A stretch of 6,653 nucleotides of DNA from Bacteroidales bacterium (GCA_025350385.1 JANXXZ010000254.1:1-6653); one strand, 5' to 3'; numbered from the stretch's first letter, positions 1 through 5,633 are shown. Program-made: numbers and translations. Notes: generated by a model from the sequence alone, not told the origin.

Positions 1-1017
1 TATTTGCCGGGACGCATCGAAAAATTGTTTGTGAATTTCACCGGTGAGTTTGTCAGCAAGGGGCAAATCCTTGCATTGCTTTATTCCCCCGAACTGGTAA
101 CCGCTCAACAGGAGTTACTCGAAACAGTCACAACAAAAAGCTCACAACCTGTCCTGTATGAAGCAGCTAAAGATAAACTTCGACAATGGAAACTCACCGA
201 AAGCCAGATAGCTTCTATCGAAAGTTCCGGCAAGGTAAAAACTGATTTTGAAGTTTTTGCAAATACAACAGGTATTGTATCCGCGAGGCGTGTCAACAAC
301 GGTGACTATGTTTCACCGGGTTCAGTACTTTTTGATGTTGCTGATCTTTCCCATGTTTGGATCATGTTCGATGCCTACGAGAGTGATCTGCCTTACCTTT
401 CACAGGGTCAGAAAGTTTCCTTTACCATACAGGCATTACCTGGTGCAAATTATTCAGGCAACATCACATTTATCGATCCTGTGCTCGATCCGGTTACCCG
501 TGTTGCAAGGGTACGCGTCGAAATCAGCAATCAGGGCGGCAAATTAAAACCAGAGATGTTTGCAACAGGTATCGTAAATGCTAACCTCAATCAGTACAAA
601 GGCAAATTAGTCATTCCCCGCTCTGCTGTTTTGTGGACAGGTAAACGATCAGTCGTCTACGTAAAACAGGCGGGAAGTGATGAACCAATTTTTAAGATTC
701 GGTCAATAGAACTCGGTCCAATGTTAGGTAACAGTTATGTAGTTGAGAGCGGATTGATGGATGGTGAAGAAGTTGTTACTCAGGGTGCTTTCAGTGTTGA
801 TGCCTCGGCACAGCTCGAAGGCAAGCCCAGCATGATGAATCCACAAGGTGGCCAAACAAACTCCATGCCTGGTATGATTATGCCTGGTGATCCCACACCT
901 GGTGACACTAAAACCGTACCAGCAAAAAAAGCACCTGCTCAAACGAAACAAGCAAAAGACAATTCAATGCCTGGTATGGATATGCCCTCAACTCCTGATC
1001 CTAAAAAAAAGAATTGA
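1..1017 (+). CDS. RND efflux periplasmic adaptor, CusB-like, 5'-truncated by window edge
   Basis: The reading frame is open from base 1, so the N-terminus (signal or lipoprotein sequence and first half of the lipoyl domain) lies outside the window; 338 residues are visible. The visible part begins in the barrel-sandwich region (PGRIEKLF, then GEFVSKGQ and LYSPELVTAQQELLE), continues through a helical hairpin, returns to the second lipoyl half (TTGIVSARRVNNGDYVSPGS), and then a beta-barrel (VWIMFDAYESDLPYLSQGQ) and membrane-proximal domain (VIPRSAVLWTGKRSVVYVK). This order is that of CusB/HlyD-type adaptors, which link an inner-membrane RND pump to an outer-membrane channel in the periplasm. 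The tail is low-complexity with two Met motifs, MPGMIMP (about residues 289-295) and MPGMDMP (about 323-329), fitting Cu(I)/Ag(I) binding. The next gene begins 37 bp after the stop, so co-transcription is likely. Substrate is inferred from the tail and neighbours. Confidence 0.9.
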   Translation, partial: YLPGRIEKLFVNFTGEFVSKGQILALLYSPELVTAQQELLETVTTKSSQPVLYEAAKDKLRQWKLTESQIASIESSGKVKTDFEVFANTTGIVSARRVNNGDYVSPGSVLFDVADLSHVWIMFDAYESDLPYLSQGQKVSFTIQALPGANYSGNITFIDPVLDPVTRVARVRVEISNQGGKLKPEMFATGIVNANLNQYKGKLVIPRSAVLWTGKRSVVYVKQAGSDEPIFKIRSIELGPMLGNSYVVESGLMDGEEVVTQGAFSVDASAQLEGKPSMMNPQGGQTNSMPGMIMPGDPTPGDTKTVPAKKAPAQTKQAKDNSMPGMDMPSTPDPKKKN

Positions 1018-1054
1018 ATTTCTTAATTTCAAACGTGTTTAATCCTAAAATAAA

Positions 1055-1645
1055 ATGAAAAAAAACATCTTCATCTTTGCATTAACTGCAGCAACTCTGG
1101 CAGCTTGCAATAGTGCTGACAACAAATCAGCCGGAAATCAGAACGAAACTAAAAGTGAACAATCCGGTTCATCAGGTGACAAGGTAGCTAAAGCTTCAGA
1201 AGTAAAAAATACTACTGTCACTAAAGAAATCGTTAGTCAATACCTGCTTATTAAGGATGGTCTGGCTAACGACAATGGACAGAATGCTTCAACTGCAGGA
1301 AAAGCCTTAGTTCAGGCAATTGGCAAAGTCGATGCAACATCTTTCAGTATTGATAAGAAAAAGATTTGGGAAGATATTTCCGCTGATGCTAAAGAAATGG
1401 CAGAACATATTGGTGATAATCCCGGTAAAATCGCTCACCAGCGCGAACATTTCGTAATGCTGAGTAAGGATATTTATGATTTGGTTAAAGCATTTGGCAG
1501 CGAACAGGTATTATACAAGGTTTTTGATTCAATGTCTGATAATGGAAAGGGCGCTTTCTGGCTAAGCGAATCTAAGGAAATCAAAAATCCCTTCATGGGT
1601 AAAGCTATGCTAAACAGTGGTACAATCCAGGAAGAAATAAAATAG
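1055..1645 (+). CDS. DUF3347-domain lipoprotein
   Basis: This 196-residue protein has a lipoprotein signal: MKKN, a hydrophobic stretch, then lipobox LAAC with Cys18 as the predicted lipidated residue. A Ser/Asn/Lys-rich linker (about 19-52) follows, then a helical domain (53-196) ending in GKGAFWLSESKEIKNPF and GKAML, the C-terminal signature of DUF3347. In this family, which often accompanies or is fused to CusB-type adaptors, the signature usually carries a CPM-type motif before GKGAxWLS and a Cys near the end; these are thought to bind copper. Here the positions read DSM (158-160) and NSG (187-189), so both cysteines are absent while Met160 and the His128/His132 region remain. The ATG at 1055 is preceded by A-rich sequence typical of Bacteroidota, and the next gene starts 2 bp after the stop. 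The likely role is periplasmic or membrane-attached metal handling for the efflux system; metal binding is doubtful given the lost cysteines. Confidence 0.85.
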   Translation: MKKNIFIFALTAATLAACNSADNKSAGNQNETKSEQSGSSGDKVAKASEVKNTTVTKEIVSQYLLIKDGLANDNGQNASTAGKALVQAIGKVDATSFSIDKKKIWEDISADAKEMAEHIGDNPGKIAHQREHFVMLSKDIYDLVKAFGSEQVLYKVFDSMSDNGKGAFWLSESKEIKNPFMGKAMLNSGTIQEEIK

Positions 1646-1647
1646 CT

Positions 1648-2112
1648 ATGAAACGGATAAAAAAGGTTTTGTTAGCTACTGGTATTGTCTTTATTGCAAT
1701 ACAGTTTGTTCAGCCGGAAAAAAGCACTAACAGCCTCGTATTGTCAACAGATATTTTAAAGACAATACCTGTCCCTGAAAAGGTTCAGATTATATTGAAA
1801 AACGCCTGTTACGATTGCCATAGCAACAATACCATTTATCCATGGTATGCTTACATCCAACCTGTAGGTTGGTTGCTAAGCTCGCACATATCCGAAGCAA
1901 AGGAGAAATTGAATTTTAGTGAATTTGGTGATTTATCTGTTCGTCGTCAAATAAGCAAACTCGATGGAATTGCTAACAGCATAAAAGACGATATTATGCC
2001 ACTCACTTCATACAAATTAATGCACAAAAACGCACGTCTTGGCACAAATGAAAAAGAACAGTTGATTAAATGGGCACAACAATCCCGGGATAACCTTTCA
2101 TTGAAAAATTAA
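1648..2112 (+). CDS. Haem-binding domain protein (CxxCH), membrane-anchored
   Basis: The 154-residue product starts with a basic stretch and one hydrophobic segment (about residues 6-21) that is either a membrane anchor or an uncleaved signal, so the rest should lie in the periplasm. Residues 54-58 read CYDCH, a CxxCH c-type haem attachment motif, followed by SNNTIYPWYAYIQPVGWLL, which matches the small haem-binding domain (Haem_bd) common in Bacteroidota. Near the C-terminus DDIMPLTSYKLMH contains Met117, a candidate distal ligand; family members usually have an MPPW-like motif here. A helical ending (EKEQLIKWAQ) is also typical. The start codon is 2 bp after the DUF3347 stop, so translation is probably coupled. 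Such proteins often sit beside copper-efflux and cytochrome genes, but the reaction they serve is not established. No intrinsic terminator is obvious right after the stop. Confidence 0.85.
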   Translation: MKRIKKVLLATGIVFIAIQFVQPEKSTNSLVLSTDILKTIPVPEKVQIILKNACYDCHSNNTIYPWYAYIQPVGWLLSSHISEAKEKLNFSEFGDLSVRRQISKLDGIANSIKDDIMPLTSYKLMHKNARLGTNEKEQLIKWAQQSRDNLSLKN

Positions 2113-2430
2113 AAATAATTTCATTTAAATCAGGCAAGCATAGATTTAACTATTTCTGCTACATACCTAAAAGTCTATATATTGACCTCAGGATTCATCT
2201 CCTCCTTTTTTTGTTTAATACCATCTGCAAAATAAAGCACATTGCCCGGTTAGAAGTGCAATAAGCTTTATTTTAAAGAAGTCCCATTTTATGGATTATT
2301 AGCAGATGCAAAATTATTTTTGGTAGAAAAAATAATTCTGCAGCCAATCCCTAATTTTGCCTGTAAAGAAAGATTGCAATAAGTTCATTCAGATTCTTAA
2401 ATCCAAAAATTTCTTTCAAATTGCCAACAC
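2113..2430. other. AT-rich intergenic stretch, no gene
   Basis: No plausible coding frame is seen on either strand. The one clear structure is a hairpin with arms 2312-2321 (AATTATTTTT) and 2328-2337 and a 6-base loop, flanked by short GCAG/CTGC complements that could lengthen it. It lies 200 bp after the last gene of the efflux operon and could be a late transcription stop, but the stem is almost all A-T, so this is weak. Confidence 0.5.
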
Positions 2431-2440
2431 ACGCAGGCAG

Positions 2441-2537
2441 TGGTGGAAGGTTACGGCTTCGGTTTTCCTGTCACGGTAATTGCAGAAAAAAGCAATTACA
2501 CCGAGGCGCGCCAGGTAAAACCTTGCCTTCACCACCA
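2441..2537. repeat. Long imperfect hairpin 1 of the GC-rich block
   Basis: The segment folds back on itself over its whole length. The inner stem pairs CGGTAATTGC (2474-2483) with GCAATTACACCG (2492-2503), with a 2-base bulge around an A-rich 8-base loop. A middle stem pairs GGTTTTCCTG (2461-2470) with CAGGTAAAACC (2512-2522). An outer stem pairs TGGTGGAAGG (2441-2450) with CCTTCACCACCA (2526-2537). The bulges all add bases to the right arm, as in hairpins under structural selection or in attC-like recombination sites. It begins just where the sequence turns GC-rich. Confidence 0.75.
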
Positions 2538-2548
2538 CAAGCTACTTT

Positions 2549-2632
2549 ACATAATGTGCGCTTATAGGTACGCTTCGCAAAAAGCCTTGCCGCAGGCGCA
2601 ACACAAGGCTTTTTCCTATAAGCACATTATGT
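2549..2632. repeat. Long imperfect hairpin 2, 11 bp after hairpin 1
   Basis: The outer stem pairs 2549-2568 with 2615-2632, 18 bp interrupted only by a 2-base bulge (GC) in the left arm; the outermost part is ACATAATGTGC. An 11-bp perfect inner stem pairs AAAAAGCCTTG (2579-2589) with CAAGGCTTTTT (2604-2614). A 10-base one-sided internal loop (2569-2578) separates the stems and a 14-base GC-rich loop caps them. Short flanking complements (GCTACTT at 2541-2547, AAGTAGC at 2650-2656) extend the pairing. The inner stem has a T-run but continues into the outer stem, so it is not a plain terminator. Size and one-sided bulges resemble integron attC sites, but no integrase is nearby. Confidence 0.8.
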
Positions 2633-2754
2633 GCTCCGGGCGTAAAGCCAAGTAGCCACAGCCTGCCTACCTTCCCACTCCACTCACTTCCTAAGTTGCT
2701 GCAAGCAATTGTCCTCAGCCGCCTTGTGTCTGCCTCCTTGTTTCGCCACCTTTC

Positions 2755-2891
2755 AGGCTGGCAGGTTCGGTCGTTCGTACCTCACTCCCTCGCATAGCAC
2801 AGCCTCATAGTTCGTTCCTCACTATTCCGGCAGTGCTTAAAGAATGCTTCACCAGCCAGCCTTCAAGGATGCCATCACTGCGTCAGCATCC
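2755..2891. repeat. Paired segments and direct repeat within the block
   Basis: AGGCTGGC (2755-2762) is complementary to GCCAGCCT (2855-2862), enclosing 92 bases. Inside are two direct copies of GTTCGTnCCTCACT at 2773-2786 and 2810-2823, differing at one base. Just after the closing arm, GGATGC (2867-2872) pairs with GCATCC (2886-2891) as a short hairpin. A third related piece (TCGTTCCTCG, 3321-3330) forms most of the loop of another hairpin downstream. The arms are short, and some pairing is expected by chance in GC-rich DNA. Confidence 0.45.
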
Positions 2892-2983
2892 ACCGTCGTC
2901 TTCTGCCAATCACTTTCGCAACCCCACAGCAGCACACTTGTATGTCAGCCCGCATTATTGCCTGCACACCTTTTTTCGGCTCC

Positions 2984-3024
2984 CCGGACACCTGCTCTCA
3001 CACTATCTCAGTTACGGTGTCCGG
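2984..3024. repeat. Perfect 9-bp stem hairpin
   Basis: CCGGACACC (2984-2992) pairs perfectly with GGTGTCCGG (3016-3024) around a 23-base loop. The stem is GC-rich with no following T-run, which does not suit an intrinsic terminator and fits a structural element of the block. TTACATAATG at 3043-3052, shortly after it, repeats the left edge of hairpin 2 (2547-2556). Confidence 0.6.
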
Positions 3025-3309
3025 CAAGCACGAAAATCCATGTTACATAATGCCGTCCGCCATCCAAGTAAGCTGCTAAGACCAGCGCACTTTCCAGAAA
3101 TACAAGCATTTTAGCCGGTACTGAGTTATTGTCTACAAGTCAGTTCTACAAGTGACGAGTACTGTTTACAGGCAATCTGAGCAATAAGCGGTATTTGTGT
3201 GCGCCATCGCCCTCCGGTTGGTCGTTAGGGCGCATAGCCACAGGCGTGCGGTATTTAACTATTACCCACCCAGCCCACCCGGATTATTTTGTCTCACGCT
3301 GCCAGCGCC

Positions 3310-3340
3310 ATTGCATTTACTCGTTCCTCGTTTATGCAAT
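3310..3340. repeat. 7-bp stem hairpin near the end of the block
   Basis: ATTGCAT (3310-3316) pairs with ATGCAAT (3334-3340) around a 17-base loop holding TCGTTCCTCG, related to the direct repeats at 2773 and 2810. A further short complement, GCCCT with AGGGC, lies just downstream between about 3348 and 3367. Base composition falls back to AT-rich soon after. Confidence 0.4.
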
Positions 3341-3462
3341 CCCAGTCGCCCTGTAATGGGATAGGGCATTCCTATTTTCATATTTCTGTTGCCTTCTTAG
3401 CTTGATAGTGTTAACCAACTAACATTTACATCACTATTTAAGATTGTTGCCTAAAGAGTGGG

Positions 3463-3795
3463 ATTTTTAGAGGAAAGAAAAAGGGAAAAGCAAAAAAGGA
3501 AACAAAGGGATAAAAGCATTTCAGCAAATTCAAGTACAGCAATACGGTATCACAATTCCATATTGCAAGCAAGATTTTTTATCTATCAAAATTATACATG
3601 CAATATCATATTTATACACCGTATTGGCTGCCCTCCGGGTTCATTCATTATTTTCTGCATAAGCCAGTCTTCAGCCCGTAAGGGCTTTTTCATGCATAAA
3701 ATAATGACCTGCATACTTGATTTTGCCTCCATGCTTTTGGGGTTGATGGTTTCCTTTTTTGCTTTTTTCCCTTTTTCATTTTTTCCTCTAAAAAT
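3463..3795. mobile_element. Nested inverted-repeat element, MITE-like or structured RNA
   Basis: Two long imperfect inverted arms bound the element: 3463-3536 and 3714-3795. They share ATTTTTAGAGGAAA, AAAAAGGGAAAA, GCAAAAAAGGAAAC, and, after a short diverged part, AAAGCAT, GCAAA and TCAAGTA, all in the same order. The left arm is almost pure purine, the right arm pyrimidine. Between the arms are two more folded units. One pairs CAATACGGT (3540-3548) with ACCGTATTG (3618-3626) and, inside it, ATATTGCA (3560-3567) with TGCAATAT (3599-3606). The other pairs 3645-3660 with 3692-3707 (15 of 16 bases) and contains AGCCC-GTAA-GGGCT followed by T4. The whole would fold as a three-way junction. The overlapping open frames are by-products of the repeats. 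No clear target-site duplication was found, so the mobile-element call is inference. Confidence 0.6.
3673..3690 (+). terminator. Terminator-like hairpin inside the nested element
   Basis: AGCCC (3673-3677) and GGGCT (3682-3686) flank a GTAA (GNRA-type) tetraloop and are followed by a short T-run to 3690. The stem is only 5 bp and sits inside the larger 3645-3707 inverted repeat, so it may be a structural cap rather than a real stop signal. Confidence 0.35.
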
Positions 3796-3860
3796 TGTTG
3801 AAAGGGGTGCTAAAGGCAAGGTCAGAGGAAGTCCAAAAAACTCACCTAAAGCCCCCAAAG

Positions 3861-4263
3861 ATGCTCAAGATCACCACTTACAGTCCAGATCAATCCCGTA
3901 CCTCATTTGCCTTTTTCATCCTGAGTAAAGGCATGAATAGTGGTAAACCCATGGAGCAACCCTGCCCGAATTGCTTCACCTTTCATGCCTCCACCCAAGA
4001 GGAAAAGGACCTGTATTACTGGCTCTGCTTCGGGATGTGGAAAGCTCACACCTTCCATCCCTATCTCAGAGGCTCAGTAATTCCTTTTATCATCAAATCC
4101 GACCTGATCCACCAAAGCCCTGGAAGCACCCGGACAATTTGAAAAAGCCGTCGAAGCTTTTAAAATCCTGGAACGCCAGGAGCAGCAGTTCCATCGTAAC
4201 CTTCAGCTGATTGCAGAGGCTAAAAAGATCATTTTCGCCCGGTATCGGGCATCCATCCGATAA
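3861..4263 (+). pseudogene. DUF6943-like protein gene broken by a frameshift
   Basis: From ATG 3861 the frame reads MLKITTYSPDQSRTSF, ILSKGMNSGKP, CPNCF (Cys35, Cys38), then LYYWLCFGMWKAHTFHPYLR and GSVIPFIIKSDL, a pattern I associate with DUF6943, a short Bacteroidota family of unknown function. At about 4095-4110 the frame must move forward by one base: staying in frame soon gives a stop at 4140-4142, whereas the +1 frame continues sensibly as TKALEAPGQFEKAVEAFKIL, ERQEQQFHRNLQLIAEAKK and ARYRASIR to a TAA at 4261-4263. Together the parts encode about 134 residues with a helical C-terminus. The frame is also open upstream to a TTG at 3795, but that part lies against the end of the inverted-repeat element and has no family-like sequence, so I start at the ATG. 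The shift may be a real mutation, a sequencing error or a programmed frameshift. The next gene begins 20 bp later. Confidence 0.7.
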
Positions 4264-4283
4264 ATAACCCTAAATTCAAAATC

Positions 4284-4499
4284 ATGAAAAAGTACTTCAA
4301 CGATCCCCGCCCCATTACCGTAAGGTATCAGGGCATCTGTGCCGAGTGTGGCGAAACCCTAAAGAAAGGCACTGAAGCCTATTACTGGCCTTCTGATGGC
4401 AAACTCTATTGCCTTTCCTGTGGCGAATCCGAGTACCGGCAGTTCCTCTCAGCCGCAGCTGATGAAGAAGTTTACCTGGGAATTGGAAACCCTTATTAG
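4284..4499 (+). CDS. Small protein with two CxxC zinc knuckles
   Basis: This 71-residue protein opens with MKKYFNDPRPITVRYQG and has CAEC (Cys19, Cys22) and CLSC (Cys43, Cys46), separated by a charged and aromatic stretch (GTEAYYWPSDGKLY). Two CxxC pairs about 20 residues apart form a plausible four-cysteine zinc-binding site. The C-terminal half (SEYRQFLSAAADEEVYLG) looks helical and acidic. It has no signal peptide or membrane segment, so it should be cytoplasmic. The ATG at 4284 follows an A-rich leader and lies 20 bp after the DUF6943-like gene, suggesting a shared transcript that ends at the hairpin at 4525-4550. I do not recognise a named family; a DNA-, RNA- or protein-binding accessory role is only a guess. 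Confidence 0.8.
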   Translation: MKKYFNDPRPITVRYQGICAECGETLKKGTEAYYWPSDGKLYCLSCGESEYRQFLSAAADEEVYLGIGNPY

Positions 4500-4524
4500 T
4501 CCAGTTATCCCAATTTCAAATTTA

Positions 4525-4556
4525 TAAAGCCTGGAATCCTCCGGGCTTTAACTTTT
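4525..4556 (+). terminator. Rho-independent terminator of the DUF6943-like/zinc-knuckle pair
   Basis: TAAAGCCTGGA (4525-4535) pairs with TCCGGGCTTTA (4540-4550) through 11 bp including one G-T wobble, with an ATCC loop, and is followed by ACTTTT. It lies 26 bp after the stop of the small CxxC protein. Confidence 0.8.
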
Positions 4557-4594
4557 ATAATGTGCAAATAAATGCAATAAGCAGCATAGTACTA

Positions 4595-4623
4595 CATAAC
4601 AAACTGTATTGCTGTATGTTATG
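4595..4623. promoter_or_regulatory. Inverted repeat upstream of the DUF6266-like promoter
   Basis: CATAACA (4595-4601) and TGTTATG (4617-4623) form a perfect 7-base inverted repeat with a 15-base spacer. It ends 23 bp before the -7 box, so it covers and precedes the usual -33 region. It could be an activator or repressor site; nothing beyond symmetry and position supports this. Confidence 0.35.
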
Positions 4624-4646
4624 ATATTTTTTATTATAGACCACCG

Positions 4647-4654
4647 TATCTTTG
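4647..4654 (+). promoter_or_regulatory. Promoter -7 box for the DUF6266-like gene
   Basis: TATCTTTG fits the Bacteroidota primary sigma consensus TAnnTTTG. No good TTTG or TTG is present at the usual 19-21 bp spacing upstream, where the sequence is a T/A run, so the promoter may be weak or may depend on an activator. Transcription would start near 4660, giving a leader of about 90 bases before the ATG at 4752. Confidence 0.55.
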
Positions 4655-4679
4655 CACAGAAGTCAGGCAGATATTGATT

Positions 4680-4712
4680 CCGTATCAAATCCATACCAAG
4701 TCCGTATCAAGG
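4680..4712 (+). repeat. Three tandem 11-bp repeats in the DUF6266 leader
   Basis: Three consecutive 11-mers are present: CCGTATCAAAT, CCATACCAAGT and CCGTATCAAGG. The first and third share nine leading bases and the middle one differs from them at two of those. The heptamer CCGTATC also occurs at 4644-4650, overlapping the promoter -7 box. A period of about one helical turn just after the predicted transcription start suggests protein-binding sites on one face of DNA, or a repeated RNA site in the leader. Confidence 0.6.
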
Positions 4713-4751
4713 CCGCTTTTCTTTAATTATTCATCTAAATACTTCTGCCCA

Positions 4752-5423
4752 ATGGCAATCGTACAAAATCCCATCACTGGCAGGACCCGCAAGAAATTCG
4801 GAACTGCAGTTTTCTCGAAACACTACGAGAAAAACACCATGAGAAGCCGCCCTATCCAGGTTTCTAATCCACGAACCGAAGGCCAGGTATTGCAGCGGAG
4901 CAAATTTGCTCAGACTGTTGACCTGATCCGACAGGTACTCCCCGTTGTTAATGATGCGTATTCCAATACGCTCAAAAACATGTCCCCTTTTAACAAGATC
5001 GTTAGCTTAAACGTTAAGAGCATCTTTGCTGAAGGCACGAACGAAATTGATTATACGAAAGTTCAGTTCTGCGACAATGAAGGCAGCAATGTCCGCAACG
5101 TTGAATTGACTTGTGAAGATGACCAGGTAGTTAGCTTTATCTGGGCACCTAACACAATCAATCAGGCTGAGCTTGATGAACCAGTTTCGATTATCCTGGT
5201 TAACTGCATCAAGAACAAAGCAATCAACTACCCAGCAGTTGCTTTGAGGTCAGAAAGTGCAGCCAGCGTAATTGCACCGGTTGAATGGGTTGATGATATG
5301 GTTGCCGCTTACTTCAACACAACTGATTACACTACCTCAAACCCTAAAGCTGATGGATCTATTCCTAAAAAGAAAGTGATCAGCTTTAAAGCCGGAGCAG
5401 ATCTTGCTAAGAATGTAAAATAA
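4752..5423 (+). CDS. DUF6266-like protein
   Basis: The 223-residue product begins MAIVQNPITGRTRKKFGTAV, followed by RSRPIQVSNPRTEGQVLQRSKF and a helical stretch containing VLPVVNDAYSNTLKNMSPFN. This matches my recollection of DUF6266, a family of unknown function common in Bacteroidota and often present in several copies per genome. The later part (VQFCDNEGSNVRNVELTCEDDQVVSFIW, APVEWVDDMVAAYFNTTDY) looks like alternating beta strands, suggesting a compact beta-rich domain. There is no signal peptide or membrane segment. The frame is open to a TTG at 4674, but I chose the ATG at 4752 because family members begin near MAI and the upstream part contains the 11-bp repeats. The gene is monocistronic, with its own -7 box and its own terminator. 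Confidence 0.8.
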   Translation: MAIVQNPITGRTRKKFGTAVFSKHYEKNTMRSRPIQVSNPRTEGQVLQRSKFAQTVDLIRQVLPVVNDAYSNTLKNMSPFNKIVSLNVKSIFAEGTNEIDYTKVQFCDNEGSNVRNVELTCEDDQVVSFIWAPNTINQAELDEPVSIILVNCIKNKAINYPAVALRSESAASVIAPVEWVDDMVAAYFNTTDYTTSNPKADGSIPKKKVISFKAGADLAKNVK

Positions 5424-5444
5424 GCAAGTCACCTGCTAAGAAGC

Positions 5445-5484
5445 AAAAAGCCTGCAATCTTCGGAGAGCAGGCTTTTTCTTTTT
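5445..5484 (+). terminator. Strong rho-independent terminator after the DUF6266-like gene
   Basis: AAAAAGCCTGC (5445-5455) pairs perfectly with GCAGGCTTTTT (5468-5478), and the loop carries a TTCG tetraloop closed by a short TC/GA stem. A T-rich tail follows to about 5484. It lies 21 bp after the stop codon. Confidence 0.9.
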
Positions 5485-5604
5485 TAGTTCACACCATAAT
5501 AAAGTGTAACTTATTCAATATCTGTTATTTATTTTCTTTTGATTGTTGCCCGTTTTCTTTTGGGCTTTGACCTTATGGTCGCATTTTTGGTCGCATAAAT
5601 GAAA

Positions 5605-5633
5605 AAAGAGTTACAAGTAACTTGTAACTCTTT
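5605..5633 (-). terminator. Terminator of the tRNA-Val gene
   Basis: A 13-bp perfect stem joins 5605-5617 and 5621-5633 around a 3-base loop. On the minus strand the right arm ends in CTCTTT and continues as further T residues, giving a T-tract. It begins 9 bp beyond the 3' end of the tRNA. Its symmetry could also let it stop + strand transcription, though a better terminator already serves the DUF6266-like gene. Confidence 0.8.

Larger units (their letters stand above)
2430..3400. other. GC-richer, C-skewed non-coding block with many inverted repeats
   Basis: This roughly 970-bp stretch is visibly richer in G+C than the DNA on both sides, and its + strand carries far more C than G, so the minus strand is purine-rich. 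The open frames inside it (for example 2440-2655 and 2833-3114) give translations rich in Ser, His, Pro, Cys and Arg, with no domain, no start context and no length support, so I do not call them genes. Many paired segments are present: 2441-2537, 2549-2632, 2755-2762 with 2855-2862, 2867-2872 with 2886-2891, 2984-2992 with 3016-3024, and 3310-3316 with 3334-3340. This density suggests a structured RNA, the non-coding part of a mobile element, or an old insertion. I do not recognise it as a named RNA family. Confidence 0.5.

Noticed and set aside
105..951. Minus-strand and alternate-frame open frames over the adaptor gene
   Set aside because: They overlap a clearly coding frame with family-specific sequence and have no domain of their own.
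2440..3114. Open frames of 68-93 codons inside the GC-rich block
   Set aside because: Their translations have no recognisable domain and a biased composition, and the frames run across hairpin arms; they look like chance frames in GC-rich DNA.
2430..3400. CRISPR array or integron cassette array
   Set aside because: No regularly spaced identical repeats, no cas or integrase genes, and no cassette-like coding frames between the hairpins.
3443..3799. ATTGTTG on both sides of the nested element as a target-site duplication
   Set aside because: The left copy (3443-3449) lies about 13 bp outside the left arm, while the right copy (3793-3799) overlaps the end of the right arm, so it does not flank the element symmetrically.
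3458..3928. 156-codon frame on + and 88-codon frame on - over the nested element
   Set aside because: Lys/Arg-rich and Phe-rich stretches come directly from the purine and pyrimidine arms of the inverted repeat, and the + frame overlaps the better-supported DUF6943-like gene.
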